Counted from the first letter of the stretch, positions 1 through 5,437 are shown. The stretch: 5,700 nt of DNA from Microbacteriaceae bacterium (GCA_024639925.1 JAHEGA010000046.1:1-5700); one strand, 5' to 3'. Numbers and translations: made by a program. The notes: generated from the letters alone by a model not told the origin.

Positions 1-224
1 TTTTGGGACGCGAGTGCCGCGTACAGCAGGGGCTGTGAGTTGTAGGTGGGCCCGGACAGTTCCAGGGGGACCTGGTAGGCGATCATCCCCCAGTTCATGG
101 CTTCGACGTAGCCTTCGGGCAGATGCTCCAGAATGATGCGCCGAAGAGTCTCGACCATATCGCGTCGCTCGGTAGGGAGAGAGTCGAGATACTGCTCGAG
201 TGTCGTTGCGTCCGAGTGCACCAT
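1..224 (-). CDS. DUF1801 (YdhG-like) domain protein, 5' part only
   Basis: Reading the minus strand from 224 to the left edge gives about 74 codons without a stop. The protein opens with a helical stretch (TTLEQYLDSLPTERRD), continues with a VETLRRIILEHLPEG-like helix, and reaches the hallmark EAMNWGMIAYQVPLE followed by YNSQPLLYAALASQ. This order is typical of DUF1801, a small cytosolic fold related to YdhG and the Bacillus iron-chaperone-like proteins. Biochemical function is unknown for most members. Family proteins are commonly around 120-150 residues, so roughly half is outside the window. The start is uncertain: GTG (227), ATG (224) and GTG (221) follow each other in frame. A GGAG at 227-230 lies 5 nt before the GTG at 221 but only 2 nt before the ATG, so 221 has the better ribosome-binding spacing. 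The gene is divergent from the ABM gene, with about 33 bases between the starts. Confidence 0.85.
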   Translation of the reverse strand, partial: MVHSDATTLEQYLDSLPTERRDMVETLRRIILEHLPEGYVEAMNWGMIAYQVPLELSGPTYNSQPLLYAALASQ

Positions 225-245
225 CACTCCAGTTGAACACGCCGC

Positions 246-251
246 TATGCT
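246..251 (+). promoter_or_regulatory. -10 element of a probable leaderless promoter for the ABM gene
   Basis: TATGCT lies exactly 6 nt before the ATG at 258, so a transcript starting at the usual distance would begin on or next to the A of the start codon. No Shine-Dalgarno sequence is seen before this ATG. A TTGAAC at 233-238 resembles a -35 box but is far too close to act as one for this hexamer. Start site inferred, not measured. Confidence 0.6.
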
Positions 252-257
252 CGGGGC

Positions 258-575
258 ATGACACAGCCCTGCATCATTCTTGCCACTCTTAAGCCCGCAG
301 CCGGGAAAAAGGACGCGGTCCTTGCCGTATTCAACGAGGTCATGCCCGCCGTTCACGAAGAGGAAGGCTGCGAGCTTTACGCCCTCTACGAGGACGTTGA
401 CGGAGCACTTCACATGATCGAAAAGTGGACCACCTGGGATTTGTGGCAGATACACATGGCCGGTGAACCTGTGGCCGCCATTCAGGCCGGCCTGGAGGGT
501 TTGCTCGAAAGCGATGCCCTGATCGAGGAAATGTATGGGCTGAACGTGGGACTTGAGGGCAAAGCCGCTCTGTGA
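258..575 (+). CDS. ABM-fold (antibiotic biosynthesis monooxygenase-like) small protein
   Basis: The 105-residue protein has the length and pattern of the dimeric alpha+beta ferredoxin-like ABM family, which includes YgiN-type quinol monooxygenases. It opens with a beta strand (CIILATLKPAAGKKD), then a helix ending in VHEEEGCELYALYED, where the ExGC.xY pattern is characteristic. An IEKWTTWDLWQIHMAG segment follows, with the conserved Glu55, Trp57 and His66 region. The last part is helical. Members are cofactor-free oxygenases, or proteins that bind small aromatic or lipid-derived compounds; which substrate applies here cannot be told. It appears monocistronic: a -10-like box sits 6 nt upstream and a strong hairpin follows 12 nt after the stop. 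The family call is solid; the enzymatic role is only a family-based suggestion. Confidence 0.85.
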   Translation: MTQPCIILATLKPAAGKKDAVLAVFNEVMPAVHEEEGCELYALYEDVDGALHMIEKWTTWDLWQIHMAGEPVAAIQAGLEGLLESDALIEEMYGLNVGLEGKAAL

Positions 576-587
576 AAATCCCTCACA

Positions 588-620
588 CGCTGGGTTGATA
601 CCGGCGCGGTGAATCCAGCG
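588..620 (+). terminator. Hairpin terminator after the ABM gene
   Basis: The outer arms CGCTGGGTT (588-596) and AATCCAGCG (612-620) pair over 9 bp with one G-T. After a small internal loop, ACCG (600-603) pairs with CGGT (607-610) around a 3-nt loop. A short TTT at 622-624 follows. The stem begins 12 nt past the TGA at 573-575, a normal position for an intrinsic terminator, though the T-tract is weak as is common in high-GC actinobacteria. It ends just before the -10 box of the next gene. Confidence 0.65.
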
Positions 621-623
621 CTT

Positions 624-629
624 TAGTCT
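624..629 (+). promoter_or_regulatory. -10 element of a probable leaderless promoter for the GNAT-hydrolase pair
   Basis: TAGTCT lies 7 nt before the ATG at 637, placing the expected transcription start at or within a base of the start codon. GGGAA at 630-634 precedes the ATG by only 2 nt, which is too close for a good Shine-Dalgarno. A TTGATA at 595-600 would need a 23-nt spacer, so it is not a convincing -35 box. Confidence 0.5.
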
Positions 630-636
630 GGGAATT

Positions 637-1107
637 ATGGACACCCTCTACGGTCCGATCGCCATTCGTGAGGCTCAGCCCCACGAGGTCGCCGACCTGC
701 TGGAAAAATCCACGGACCTGCTTTCCACCCTCTACCCCTCTGAGGCCAACCACTTGGTGTCGGCAGAAGAACTCAGCGCCCCCGGCTCGCAACTGTTGGG
801 GGCTTTCCTGGGGGAATTGGCGGTCGGCATGGTGGGGCTTCGCACTCTCCCCACAGAGGGGTATGCCGAAATCAAACGCTTGTTCGTCTCCGATATTCAC
901 CGCGGCGCGGGCATCGCCACAGCACTGATGGCGGAATTGGAAGCCATCGCAGGGGATCTCGGGGTGTCTCTCATTCGTTTGGAGACCGGAGTGAACCAGC
1001 CCGAATCTCTCTCGCTGTATTCGCGCCTGGGTTATCAACGCTGCGGAGCGTTTGGTTCCTATCTCGAGGACGACTACTCCGTCTTCATGGAAAAGAACCT
1101 GTCATGA
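637..1107 (+). CDS. GNAT family N-acetyltransferase
   Basis: The 156-residue protein has a full GNAT fold. Motif A runs through EIKRLFVSDIHRGAGIATALMAE, where R89-G90-A91-G92-I93-A94 forms the acetyl-CoA pyrophosphate-binding loop (R/QxxGxG/A) between strand 4 and helix 3. Motif B follows: LIRLETGVNQPESLSLYSRLGY, with the conserved N..S..LY..LGY pattern. The C-terminal strand (DYSVFMEKNL) completes the fold. Such enzymes transfer acetyl from acetyl-CoA to an amine on a small molecule, peptide or protein; the acceptor cannot be predicted. The ATG at 637 is preferred because a -10-like box lies 7 nt upstream. The stop overlaps the next gene's start as ATGA (1104-1107), so the two are very likely co-transcribed and translationally coupled. 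Confidence 0.92.
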   Translation: MDTLYGPIAIREAQPHEVADLLEKSTDLLSTLYPSEANHLVSAEELSAPGSQLLGAFLGELAVGMVGLRTLPTEGYAEIKRLFVSDIHRGAGIATALMAELEAIAGDLGVSLIRLETGVNQPESLSLYSRLGYQRCGAFGSYLEDDYSVFMEKNLS

Positions 1108-1877
1108 GCGCAGAGGACCCGATCGTCTCGGTTGTGTTGCCCACCAGGGCGTGGGGCAACCCATTCGCGGAGCGCACCGCGCTCATGGTGCACGGCTTGG
1201 GCTCGTCGGCGGCGACCTGCTGGCGGGTCATGGAATCTCTCGCCGGCGCCGGATACTTCGCCGTGGCACCGGATTTGCGCGGGCACGGGAGCGCCCCGCG
1301 CACCACAAGGTATCGAATCGCAGATTTTGCCTCTGATATTGCCGAGCTCTCACCCCCTCACGGTGGGTCGTGGGATGTGGTGATCGGCCACTCCATTGGC
1401 GCTGCCAGTGCCGTCGTGGCCCAAGCGCAGAAACCCTCGTTTGCTCGGAAGCTGGTGCTTCTTGACCCCGCACTCGAGATTAATGACACCACCCGCGACG
1501 AGGTGCTCACCAACCAACGACTGGGCCACAGCGTTCAGGATGTTGATGCGGTGACACAGATGCACCCGCACTGGCATCCCCAGGACATCGAGGTCAAGGT
1601 CGCGGCACATCGCTCCGCCTCGCTGTGGGCTCTCGAGCAGGCCGTGGCGGATAACTCACCGTGGAATGTCACCCCACACGCGGAATCCCTCTCCATTCCC
1701 ACCCTGGCGCTCTGTGGTGAAGAAAGCCTTGGCAGCATGTTCTTTGGTGATCAGGTCGCACACCTGCGCGCCGCTCGGGAGAATTTCCACCACACCGTCA
1801 TTGCGGGCGCCGGGCACAGTCCCCATCGCGATAAGCCAGAAGAGACCCTCGCGGCCGTGCGGGCGTTCCTGGACTAG
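1104..1877 (+). CDS. Alpha/beta hydrolase
   Basis: This 257-residue protein is an alpha/beta-hydrolase fold enzyme. The oxyanion-hole motif is LMVHGLGSS (HG at 30-31). DLRGHG (57-62) follows strand 4, and the nucleophile elbow is GHSIG with Ser97. The late histidine is His238 in GAGHSPHRDKPEE. The spot that usually supplies the catalytic acid (G-x-x-D) reads GEES (206-209), so the canonical Asp is replaced by Ser209, with Glu207 and Glu208 adjacent. A glutamate, or an acid placed elsewhere, may complete the triad. The substrate is unknown; the family includes esterases, lipases, peptidases and C-C hydrolases. The gene is coupled to the acetyltransferase by an ATGA overlap, with no strong ribosome-binding site of its own. 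Its last codons form the left arm of a palindrome shared with the convergent neighbour. Confidence 0.9.
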   Translation: MSAEDPIVSVVLPTRAWGNPFAERTALMVHGLGSSAATCWRVMESLAGAGYFAVAPDLRGHGSAPRTTRYRIADFASDIAELSPPHGGSWDVVIGHSIGAASAVVAQAQKPSFARKLVLLDPALEINDTTRDEVLTNQRLGHSVQDVDAVTQMHPHWHPQDIEVKVAAHRSASLWALEQAVADNSPWNVTPHAESLSIPTLALCGEESLGSMFFGDQVAHLRAARENFHHTVIAGAGHSPHRDKPEETLAAVRAFLD

Positions 1878-1888
1878 TTCAGGAACGC
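1863..1888. terminator. Palindromic hairpin over both stop codons of convergent hydrolase genes
   Basis: GCGTTCCTG (1863-1871) is perfectly complementary to CAGGAACGC (1880-1888). The 8 bases between them are themselves nearly palindromic around CTAG. The structure folds equally well in either transcript and contains the TAG of the plus gene (1875-1877) and the TGA of the minus gene (1879-1881). No T-run follows on either strand, so it is a U-less bidirectional terminator or 3'-end stabiliser candidate. Confidence 0.7.
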
Positions 1889-2709
1889 GCTGAGGTTCGA
1901 ATCAGCCCCGTGGGCGGGCTCGGGTTTCCGACGATCCGGGCAATCTGCTGCGCAAGGTCTGCGCGCACCACATGGTCTGCCCCCTCCACTTTGGTGGTGG
2001 TGACACCCCGCATGCGCTCGATCACTCGGAGTCCCGCCGGGGCGAGGAAGGGATCCCTCGTTCCGTAGAGCAGATCTATGGGTGCGGTGACTTGGGCCAG
2101 ATCAGTCACGGTTGTTTGCGATTCAATGCACTGCTCCAGTGACAGTGTGAACGCACGCCAGTTGTCCTCGGAAACATCCACCAGGTTCTTGATGGGCGAG
2201 AGGCGACTGAGCGCTTTTGCACCAGCTTTCGTGAAGGTTCGATTGGCGCGCATGTAGTCATAGAGCTTGTAATAGGCATCCATCTGCAGTCGCTCAAGCG
2301 GGTCAACCACAGTGTCACCGGGTAGGTAGACCGGCGGCGCCACCAAAATCACGTGACCTACTCGGTCGGGATGTACAGCGGCAAACCGAGCAGCAATCAG
2401 TGCACCCAACGAATGGCCCACCAGGGTAAAGGGCTTCCGGATTCCCCGGGATCGCAGCGTTGCCGCAACGGCGGCAACGTGCTCCTCCAAGGTGAAGCGA
2501 GCCTGTGCGGGACTGGGTGAGCGACCAAAACCCAACAGGTCCAACGACAGCACGCGGTGGTTACCCCTCAGCAGGGGGACAGCGTGGGTGAAAGTCACCG
2601 AGGAGGAGGCAAGGCCGTGCAGGAGGACGACGGTCGGACCCGCACCCTCGTCAACGGCGACGTGCAGTTGTGGTGTCTGCCCTAGACCGAAAAACTCTTT
2701 CCACCCCAT
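1879..2709 (-). CDS. Alpha/beta hydrolase with complete catalytic triad
   Basis: From the ATG at 2709 this is a 276-residue alpha/beta hydrolase. The oxyanion-hole region is VVLLHGLASSS (His31-Gly32), DLLGFGRS (57-64) follows strand 4, and the nucleophile elbow is GHSLG with Ser100. The acid is Asp219 in LLYGTRDPF and the general base is His246 in GADHVV, so the triad is complete. A helical lid lies at about 130-200. Related enzymes include esterases, haloperoxidase-like proteins and meta-cleavage C-C hydrolases; no substrate can be assigned. The frame also has GTG at 2751 and ATG at 2748, but I prefer 2709: a GATACT box lies 6 nt before it, and the 14 extra residues are not hydrolase-like. 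The gene is divergent from the lipoprotein gene and convergent with the other hydrolase. Little visible similarity beyond the fold argues against a recent duplication. Confidence 0.9.
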   Translation of the reverse strand: MGWKEFFGLGQTPQLHVAVDEGAGPTVVLLHGLASSSVTFTHAVPLLRGNHRVLSLDLLGFGRSPSPAQARFTLEEHVAAVAATLRSRGIRKPFTLVGHSLGALIAARFAAVHPDRVGHVILVAPPVYLPGDTVVDPLERLQMDAYYKLYDYMRANRTFTKAGAKALSRLSPIKNLVDVSEDNWRAFTLSLEQCIESQTTVTDLAQVTAPIDLLYGTRDPFLAPAGLRVIERMRGVTTTKVEGADHVVRADLAQQIARIVGNPSPPTGLIRTSARS

Positions 2710-2715
2710 GCCTTC

Positions 2716-2721
2716 AGTATC
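2716..2721 (-). promoter_or_regulatory. -10 element of a probable leaderless promoter for the minus-strand hydrolase
   Basis: On the minus strand GATACT is followed by 6 nt (GAAGGC) and then the ATG at 2709. The GAAGG resembles a Shine-Dalgarno but sits only 1 nt from the start codon, too close to work normally. The hexamer differs from TANNNT at its first base, so this call is weaker than the one at 2767. Confidence 0.5.
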
Positions 2722-2766
2722 TCGCACGCGCCCTCGCGCCCCGGGCATCACTGTGGTGCAGAGCCC

Positions 2767-2772
2767 TATATT
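2767..2772 (+). promoter_or_regulatory. -10 element of a probable leaderless promoter for the DUF4349 operon
   Basis: TATATT stands out in GC-rich surroundings and lies exactly 6 nt before the ATG at 2779. No Shine-Dalgarno is visible. It shares the 69-nt divergent spacer with the minus-strand hydrolase promoter. No clear -35 box is seen at the usual 16-18 nt upstream. It would drive the lipoprotein and probably the three genes behind it. Confidence 0.65.
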
Positions 2773-2778
2773 TGTGCC

Positions 2779-3639
2779 ATGACAACTCTGCGATACCTCG
2801 CTGGCGTGAGTGCTCTTGCGATGATGGTGACCGGCTGCACGTCAGGTGACGGCGGACTGGGCCGAGATGAGTTCGCCATCCAGGATTCCAGCGTCAGCAT
2901 GGCGGTGGAACCCACAGAAGAGGCTTTCTTCGACGAGAGTACTGAGTCCCGGGCCGACACGTCGGGATCCGTCGAACCCGATGTGATCACCACCGGATAT
3001 CTGTCTTTGATTGTTGATGACCCGGCAGCAAGCGCTGACGAGGTCAGCCAGCTGGTTCTGGATGCGGGGGGTCGCGTCGCGTCGCGCTCTGACTACTCCC
3101 CCACAGATTATGGTTCGCCGAGCAGTTACCTGGAGCTCCGGGTGCCCTATGACAGTGTCGAAACGACCCTGGCGTTAATCAGTGACCGCGGAATTGTGCA
3201 GGAATCCTCCCTCAACAGCGTCGATGTGGGCCTCCAAAAAGTGGACCTCGATGCTCGGCTTGAGGTGTTGAATGCCGGTATCGCGCGACTACAGGCCCTA
3301 TTGGACGAGGCCGCGACTACCGCCGATGTGGTGACCATTGAATCCGCTCTCACTGAGCGCCAAAGCGAAAAAGACTCGCTGCAGTCCCAGCGCGATTACC
3401 TCAGTGATCAAACGCTCTTTGCCACCATTAGTGTCAACCTTTACACCCCGGTGGATGCTGCCCCCAAGAATCAGGATGGCTTCCTGGATGGCTTGGTTCG
3501 AGGGCTAGAAAGCATTGCAAGTTTCGGTGCTGGTCTGGTTGTGTGGGCAGGCATACTCCTGCCCTGGCTTGCACTACTGGGGGTAGTGGTAGTCGTGGTA
3601 GCCGGTGTCCGACGATTGCGGAAATCTCGGCAACAATAG
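2779..3639 (+). CDS. DUF4349 lipoprotein with C-terminal membrane helix
   Basis: The 286-residue protein starts with a short lipoprotein signal peptide whose lipobox is VTGC, making Cys20 the lipidated residue after signal peptidase II cleavage. An acidic, Ser/Thr-rich linker covers about 21-69. The DUF4349 domain follows: ITTGYLSLIVDDPAASADEV from about 70, then GGRVASRSD and YLELRVPYDSVE. A coiled-coil at about 153-210 carries the family's LDARLEVLNAGIARLQALL and ALTERQSEKDSLQSQRDYL pattern. A hydrophobic helix at about 250-277, including six consecutive valines, ends in a basic RRLRKSRQQ tail, which predicts a cytoplasmic C-terminus. The protein would thus be held to the outer face of the membrane at both ends. 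DUF4349 function is not established. It is the first gene of an operon with an ABC exporter 30 bases downstream. Confidence 0.9.
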   Translation: MTTLRYLAGVSALAMMVTGCTSGDGGLGRDEFAIQDSSVSMAVEPTEEAFFDESTESRADTSGSVEPDVITTGYLSLIVDDPAASADEVSQLVLDAGGRVASRSDYSPTDYGSPSSYLELRVPYDSVETTLALISDRGIVQESSLNSVDVGLQKVDLDARLEVLNAGIARLQALLDEAATTADVVTIESALTERQSEKDSLQSQRDYLSDQTLFATISVNLYTPVDAAPKNQDGFLDGLVRGLESIASFGAGLVVWAGILLPWLALLGVVVVVVAGVRRLRKSRQQ

Positions 3640-3656
3640 GGTCACGTTTGCAACCG

Positions 3657-3663
3657 TAAGGAG
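3657..3663 (+). promoter_or_regulatory. Ribosome binding site for the ABC ATPase, fixing a GTG start
   Basis: TAAGGAG is followed by a 6-nt gap and the GTG at 3670. An out-of-frame GTG at 3668 is also present, but 3670 is the one in frame with the ATPase. This strong site contrasts with the lack of Shine-Dalgarno sequences before the first genes of transcripts in this window. Confidence 0.75.
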
Positions 3664-3669
3664 CCCAGT

Positions 3670-4377
3670 GTGGGAGCCATCGTCTTTCGTCATCTGACGA
3701 AGTCATACCGCGGGACATCTGCTGTGGATAATCTCACCGCCGAAATCCAACCAGGCCGCGTCACCGGGTTCCTCGGCCCCAACGGCGCCGGTAAGTCCAC
3801 TGCACTGCGCTGCCTCGTTGCCCTGGCGAGACCCACCAAAGGCCGTACCCGCATTCTGGGTAAGCGCTATCAATCCCTGAAGGACCCGATGCGCAAAGTG
3901 GGGGTGGTCCTGGATTCGCGCGGTTTTCACCCGGGACTGACGGCCTATCAAAACCTTCGAATCTTGACGACGATGGGCGCGATTGCTGCCAGCCGAATTG
4001 ATGAGGTGCTGGCTGAAGTCGAACTTTCTGATGCCCGAAACAAAAGGGTCAAAGGTTTTTCCTTGGGGATGAAGCAGCGCCTGTCCCTCGCCTCAGCGCT
4101 GCTGGGCTCCCCCGAGGTCCTGGTCTTGGATGAACCAGCCAATGGTCTTGACCCCGCCGGCATCGCCTGGTTGCGCTCCTTCATTTCCGGGCAGCGCGAC
4201 AACGGGGTCACGGTCCTCGTGTCCTCCCACCAGCTCGCCGAACTCGAAACCATTGTTGATGACGTCATCATCATCAACAAGGGCAAGCTGGTCGCCTCGG
4301 GTCCCATGGCCGAAGTGACCGGGGGTGAGCGCCTCGAAGAAGCGTTCCTTCGTCTGACAGCTGGTGATGTCGTATGA
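3670..4377 (+). CDS. ABC transporter ATP-binding protein (exporter type)
   Basis: The 235-residue protein is a complete nucleotide-binding domain. Walker A is GPNGAGKST (36-44), the signature is FSLGMKQR (131-138), Walker B is VLVLDEP (151-157) with catalytic Glu156, the D-loop is GLD (160-162) and the switch histidine is His188 in VSSHQ. At the Q-loop position the text reads GVVLDSRGFHPGLTAYQNL, with Asp83 where many ABC proteins have Gln; this is usual in the BcrA/YxlF-type subgroup that pairs with ABC-2 permeases. It would sit on the cytoplasmic face and drive export by the permease encoded next, whose start overlaps its stop as ATGA (4374-4377). The start is GTG, supported by TAAGGAG 6 nt upstream. 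Substrates in this subgroup include peptides and lipophilic drugs, but none is indicated here. Confidence 0.95.
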   Translation: MGAIVFRHLTKSYRGTSAVDNLTAEIQPGRVTGFLGPNGAGKSTALRCLVALARPTKGRTRILGKRYQSLKDPMRKVGVVLDSRGFHPGLTAYQNLRILTTMGAIAASRIDEVLAEVELSDARNKRVKGFSLGMKQRLSLASALLGSPEVLVLDEPANGLDPAGIAWLRSFISGQRDNGVTVLVSSHQLAELETIVDDVIIINKGKLVASGPMAEVTGGERLEEAFLRLTAGDVV

Positions 4378-5153
4378 GATTGCTCGCTGCGGAACTGCGC
4401 AAAATCACCTACCAACGCGCGATGTGGGGAATGGTGTTGGGGGGAATTGCCTTCAGTGTGCTCGGCACCGCCAGCACCCCGCTGATTCTCGACTCAACAG
4501 AAAATGGTCTGGGCCTGGGCACTCTCGCAGAGAGCGCCGTCGTCGACGGCGTCTACGCGAACGCCGTCTCCGGTTTCTACTTCTCCATCCTGTTAGGAGT
4601 TCTTGTTGTTGCCGGCGAATTCCGTCACGGCACCGCCGTGGCGACTTTTGTTGCGGCGCCCCGGCGCAGCCGAGTGTTGCTGGCGAAGCTGGTGGCCGCA
4701 GGGATTGCCGGGTTGTTTCTTCAGGTGGTCGCGACAGCGGGAGGGCTATTTTCGGGTTGGCTGGCCTTAGAGTTTTACCCTGACGCCGCCGATCCCTCGA
4801 TTGACATTTTTGTGAACACAGCTTTGGCTGGGGTGGTCTCCGGTTTTGTGCTGGGGATCCTGGGAGCAGCGATCGGAGCCCTCCTTCGCTCGCAAGTGCT
4901 CGCACTGGTCGGAACGCTGTTGTGGTTGTTTGTCGCCGAGCCCACGCTGTTGCTCTTGGCCCCCGAAGCGGGAAAGTTCTTTCTGACGGGCCTCACCACG
5001 GCAATCATTTCCATTGACCTTGAGACAGATTTGGTTGACTTCTCCTCCGATGTTTTCCTCTCGCCCGGTGTGGCTATAGCGGTTCTGCTGGGATACGCTG
5101 TGGTCGCTTCCGTCATTGCGTTGCTCTCGAGCATGCGCCGCGATATCGATTAG
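4374..5153 (+). CDS. ABC-2 type transporter permease
   Basis: The 259-residue protein has about six hydrophobic segments, at about 17-37, 64-82, 103-130, 147-170, 174-195 and 230-253. The N-terminus (LLAAELRKITYQRAMW) is the amphipathic element typical of ABC-2 permeases. After the second membrane segment comes GEFRHGTAVATFVAAPRRSRVLLAK (81-105, only key residues meaningful), a hallmark cytoplasmic loop that contacts the ATPase in this family. The short loop after segment 3 contains the acidic stretch YPDAADPSID. It overlaps the ATPase gene by four bases, implying coupled translation and a one-to-one complex, probably a dimer of each. Its stop overlaps the Shine-Dalgarno of the next gene. Codons 53-65 contain GC-rich repeats able to form two mutually exclusive hairpins. 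Confidence 0.93.
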   Translation: MRLLAAELRKITYQRAMWGMVLGGIAFSVLGTASTPLILDSTENGLGLGTLAESAVVDGVYANAVSGFYFSILLGVLVVAGEFRHGTAVATFVAAPRRSRVLLAKLVAAGIAGLFLQVVATAGGLFSGWLALEFYPDAADPSIDIFVNTALAGVVSGFVLGILGAAIGALLRSQVLALVGTLLWLFVAEPTLLLLAPEAGKFFLTGLTTAIISIDLETDLVDFSSDVFLSPGVAIAVLLGYAVVASVIALLSSMRRDID

Positions 5154-5156
5154 GAG
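5152..5156 (+). promoter_or_regulatory. Ribosome binding site for the two-helix membrane protein
   Basis: AGGAG shares two bases with the TAG stop of the permease and lies 5 nt before the ATG at 5162. This spacing decides the start and supports re-initiation by ribosomes finishing the permease. Confidence 0.75.
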
Positions 5157-5161
5157 ACACC

Positions 5162-5437
5162 ATGAGCGACAACGACGACCTTCGCACAGCCGCCAAGAAG
5201 CGCCTGAAGTCGAAGCAGGACCTGCGCACCTACCTCTTTATTTGGGTGATCGTGTCCGCCATCGTGAGCGGAATCTGGCTTCTCGCCACCCCGGGTGTGT
5301 ACTTTTGGCCGATCTGGGCTATTGCCGGCATGGGTGTTGCTGTTCCGTTCATGGCGTGGGAGGCCTACGGCCAGAAACGCGTCATTTCCGAGGCTGACAT
5401 CGACGCCGAAATCAAGAAAATGTCGAAGGGCTCTTAG
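5162..5437 (+). CDS. Small 2TM-domain membrane protein
   Basis: The 91-residue protein has a charged cytosolic N-terminus (MSDNDDLRTAAKKRLKSKQD), a first membrane helix at about 24-42 (YLFIWVIVSAIVSGIWLLA), a short turn carrying GVYFWPIW, a second helix at about 47-67, and a charged tail. The tryptophan-rich FWPIW turn and the helix pair match the 2TM domain family (PF13239). Members occur alone or fused to signalling proteins and have no established biochemical role. Both termini are predicted to be cytoplasmic. It starts 8 bases after the permease stop and closes the operon, so an accessory or assembly role for the exporter is plausible but inferred. Its TAG (5435-5437) overlaps the stop of the convergent glycoside hydrolase. 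Confidence 0.85.
   Translation: MSDNDDLRTAAKKRLKSKQDLRTYLFIWVIVSAIVSGIWLLATPGVYFWPIWAIAGMGVAVPFMAWEAYGQKRVISEADIDAEIKKMSKGS

Noticed and set aside
595..600. TTGATA as a -35 box for the GNAT promoter
   Set aside because: The spacer to TAGTCT would be 23 nt, well beyond the usual 16-19 nt.
583..1038. Open frame of about 150 codons on the minus strand
   Set aside because: It lies fully antisense to the well-supported GNAT gene, its translation resembles no family, and it has no promoter or ribosome-binding site.
1104..2709. The two convergent alpha/beta hydrolases as a recent inverted duplication
   Set aside because: Outside the fold's common motifs the two proteins look different, including lid length and acid motif, and no nucleotide similarity is visible apart from the terminal palindrome.
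3071..3086. Tandem GTCGC pentamer, three copies, as a possible phase-variable repeat
   Set aside because: Three copies are too few for likely slipped-strand variation, and the codons fit normally into the DUF4349 domain (GGRVASRS).
3948..4415. Open frame of about 155 codons opposite the ABC ATPase
   Set aside because: Antisense to strongly conserved ATPase motifs; the Ser/Arg-rich translation is typical of a shadow frame in high-GC DNA.
4453..4905. Arginine-rich minus-strand frame opposite the permease
   Set aside because: The long Arg runs are a composition artefact of reading the GC-rich permease gene backwards; no start signals are seen.
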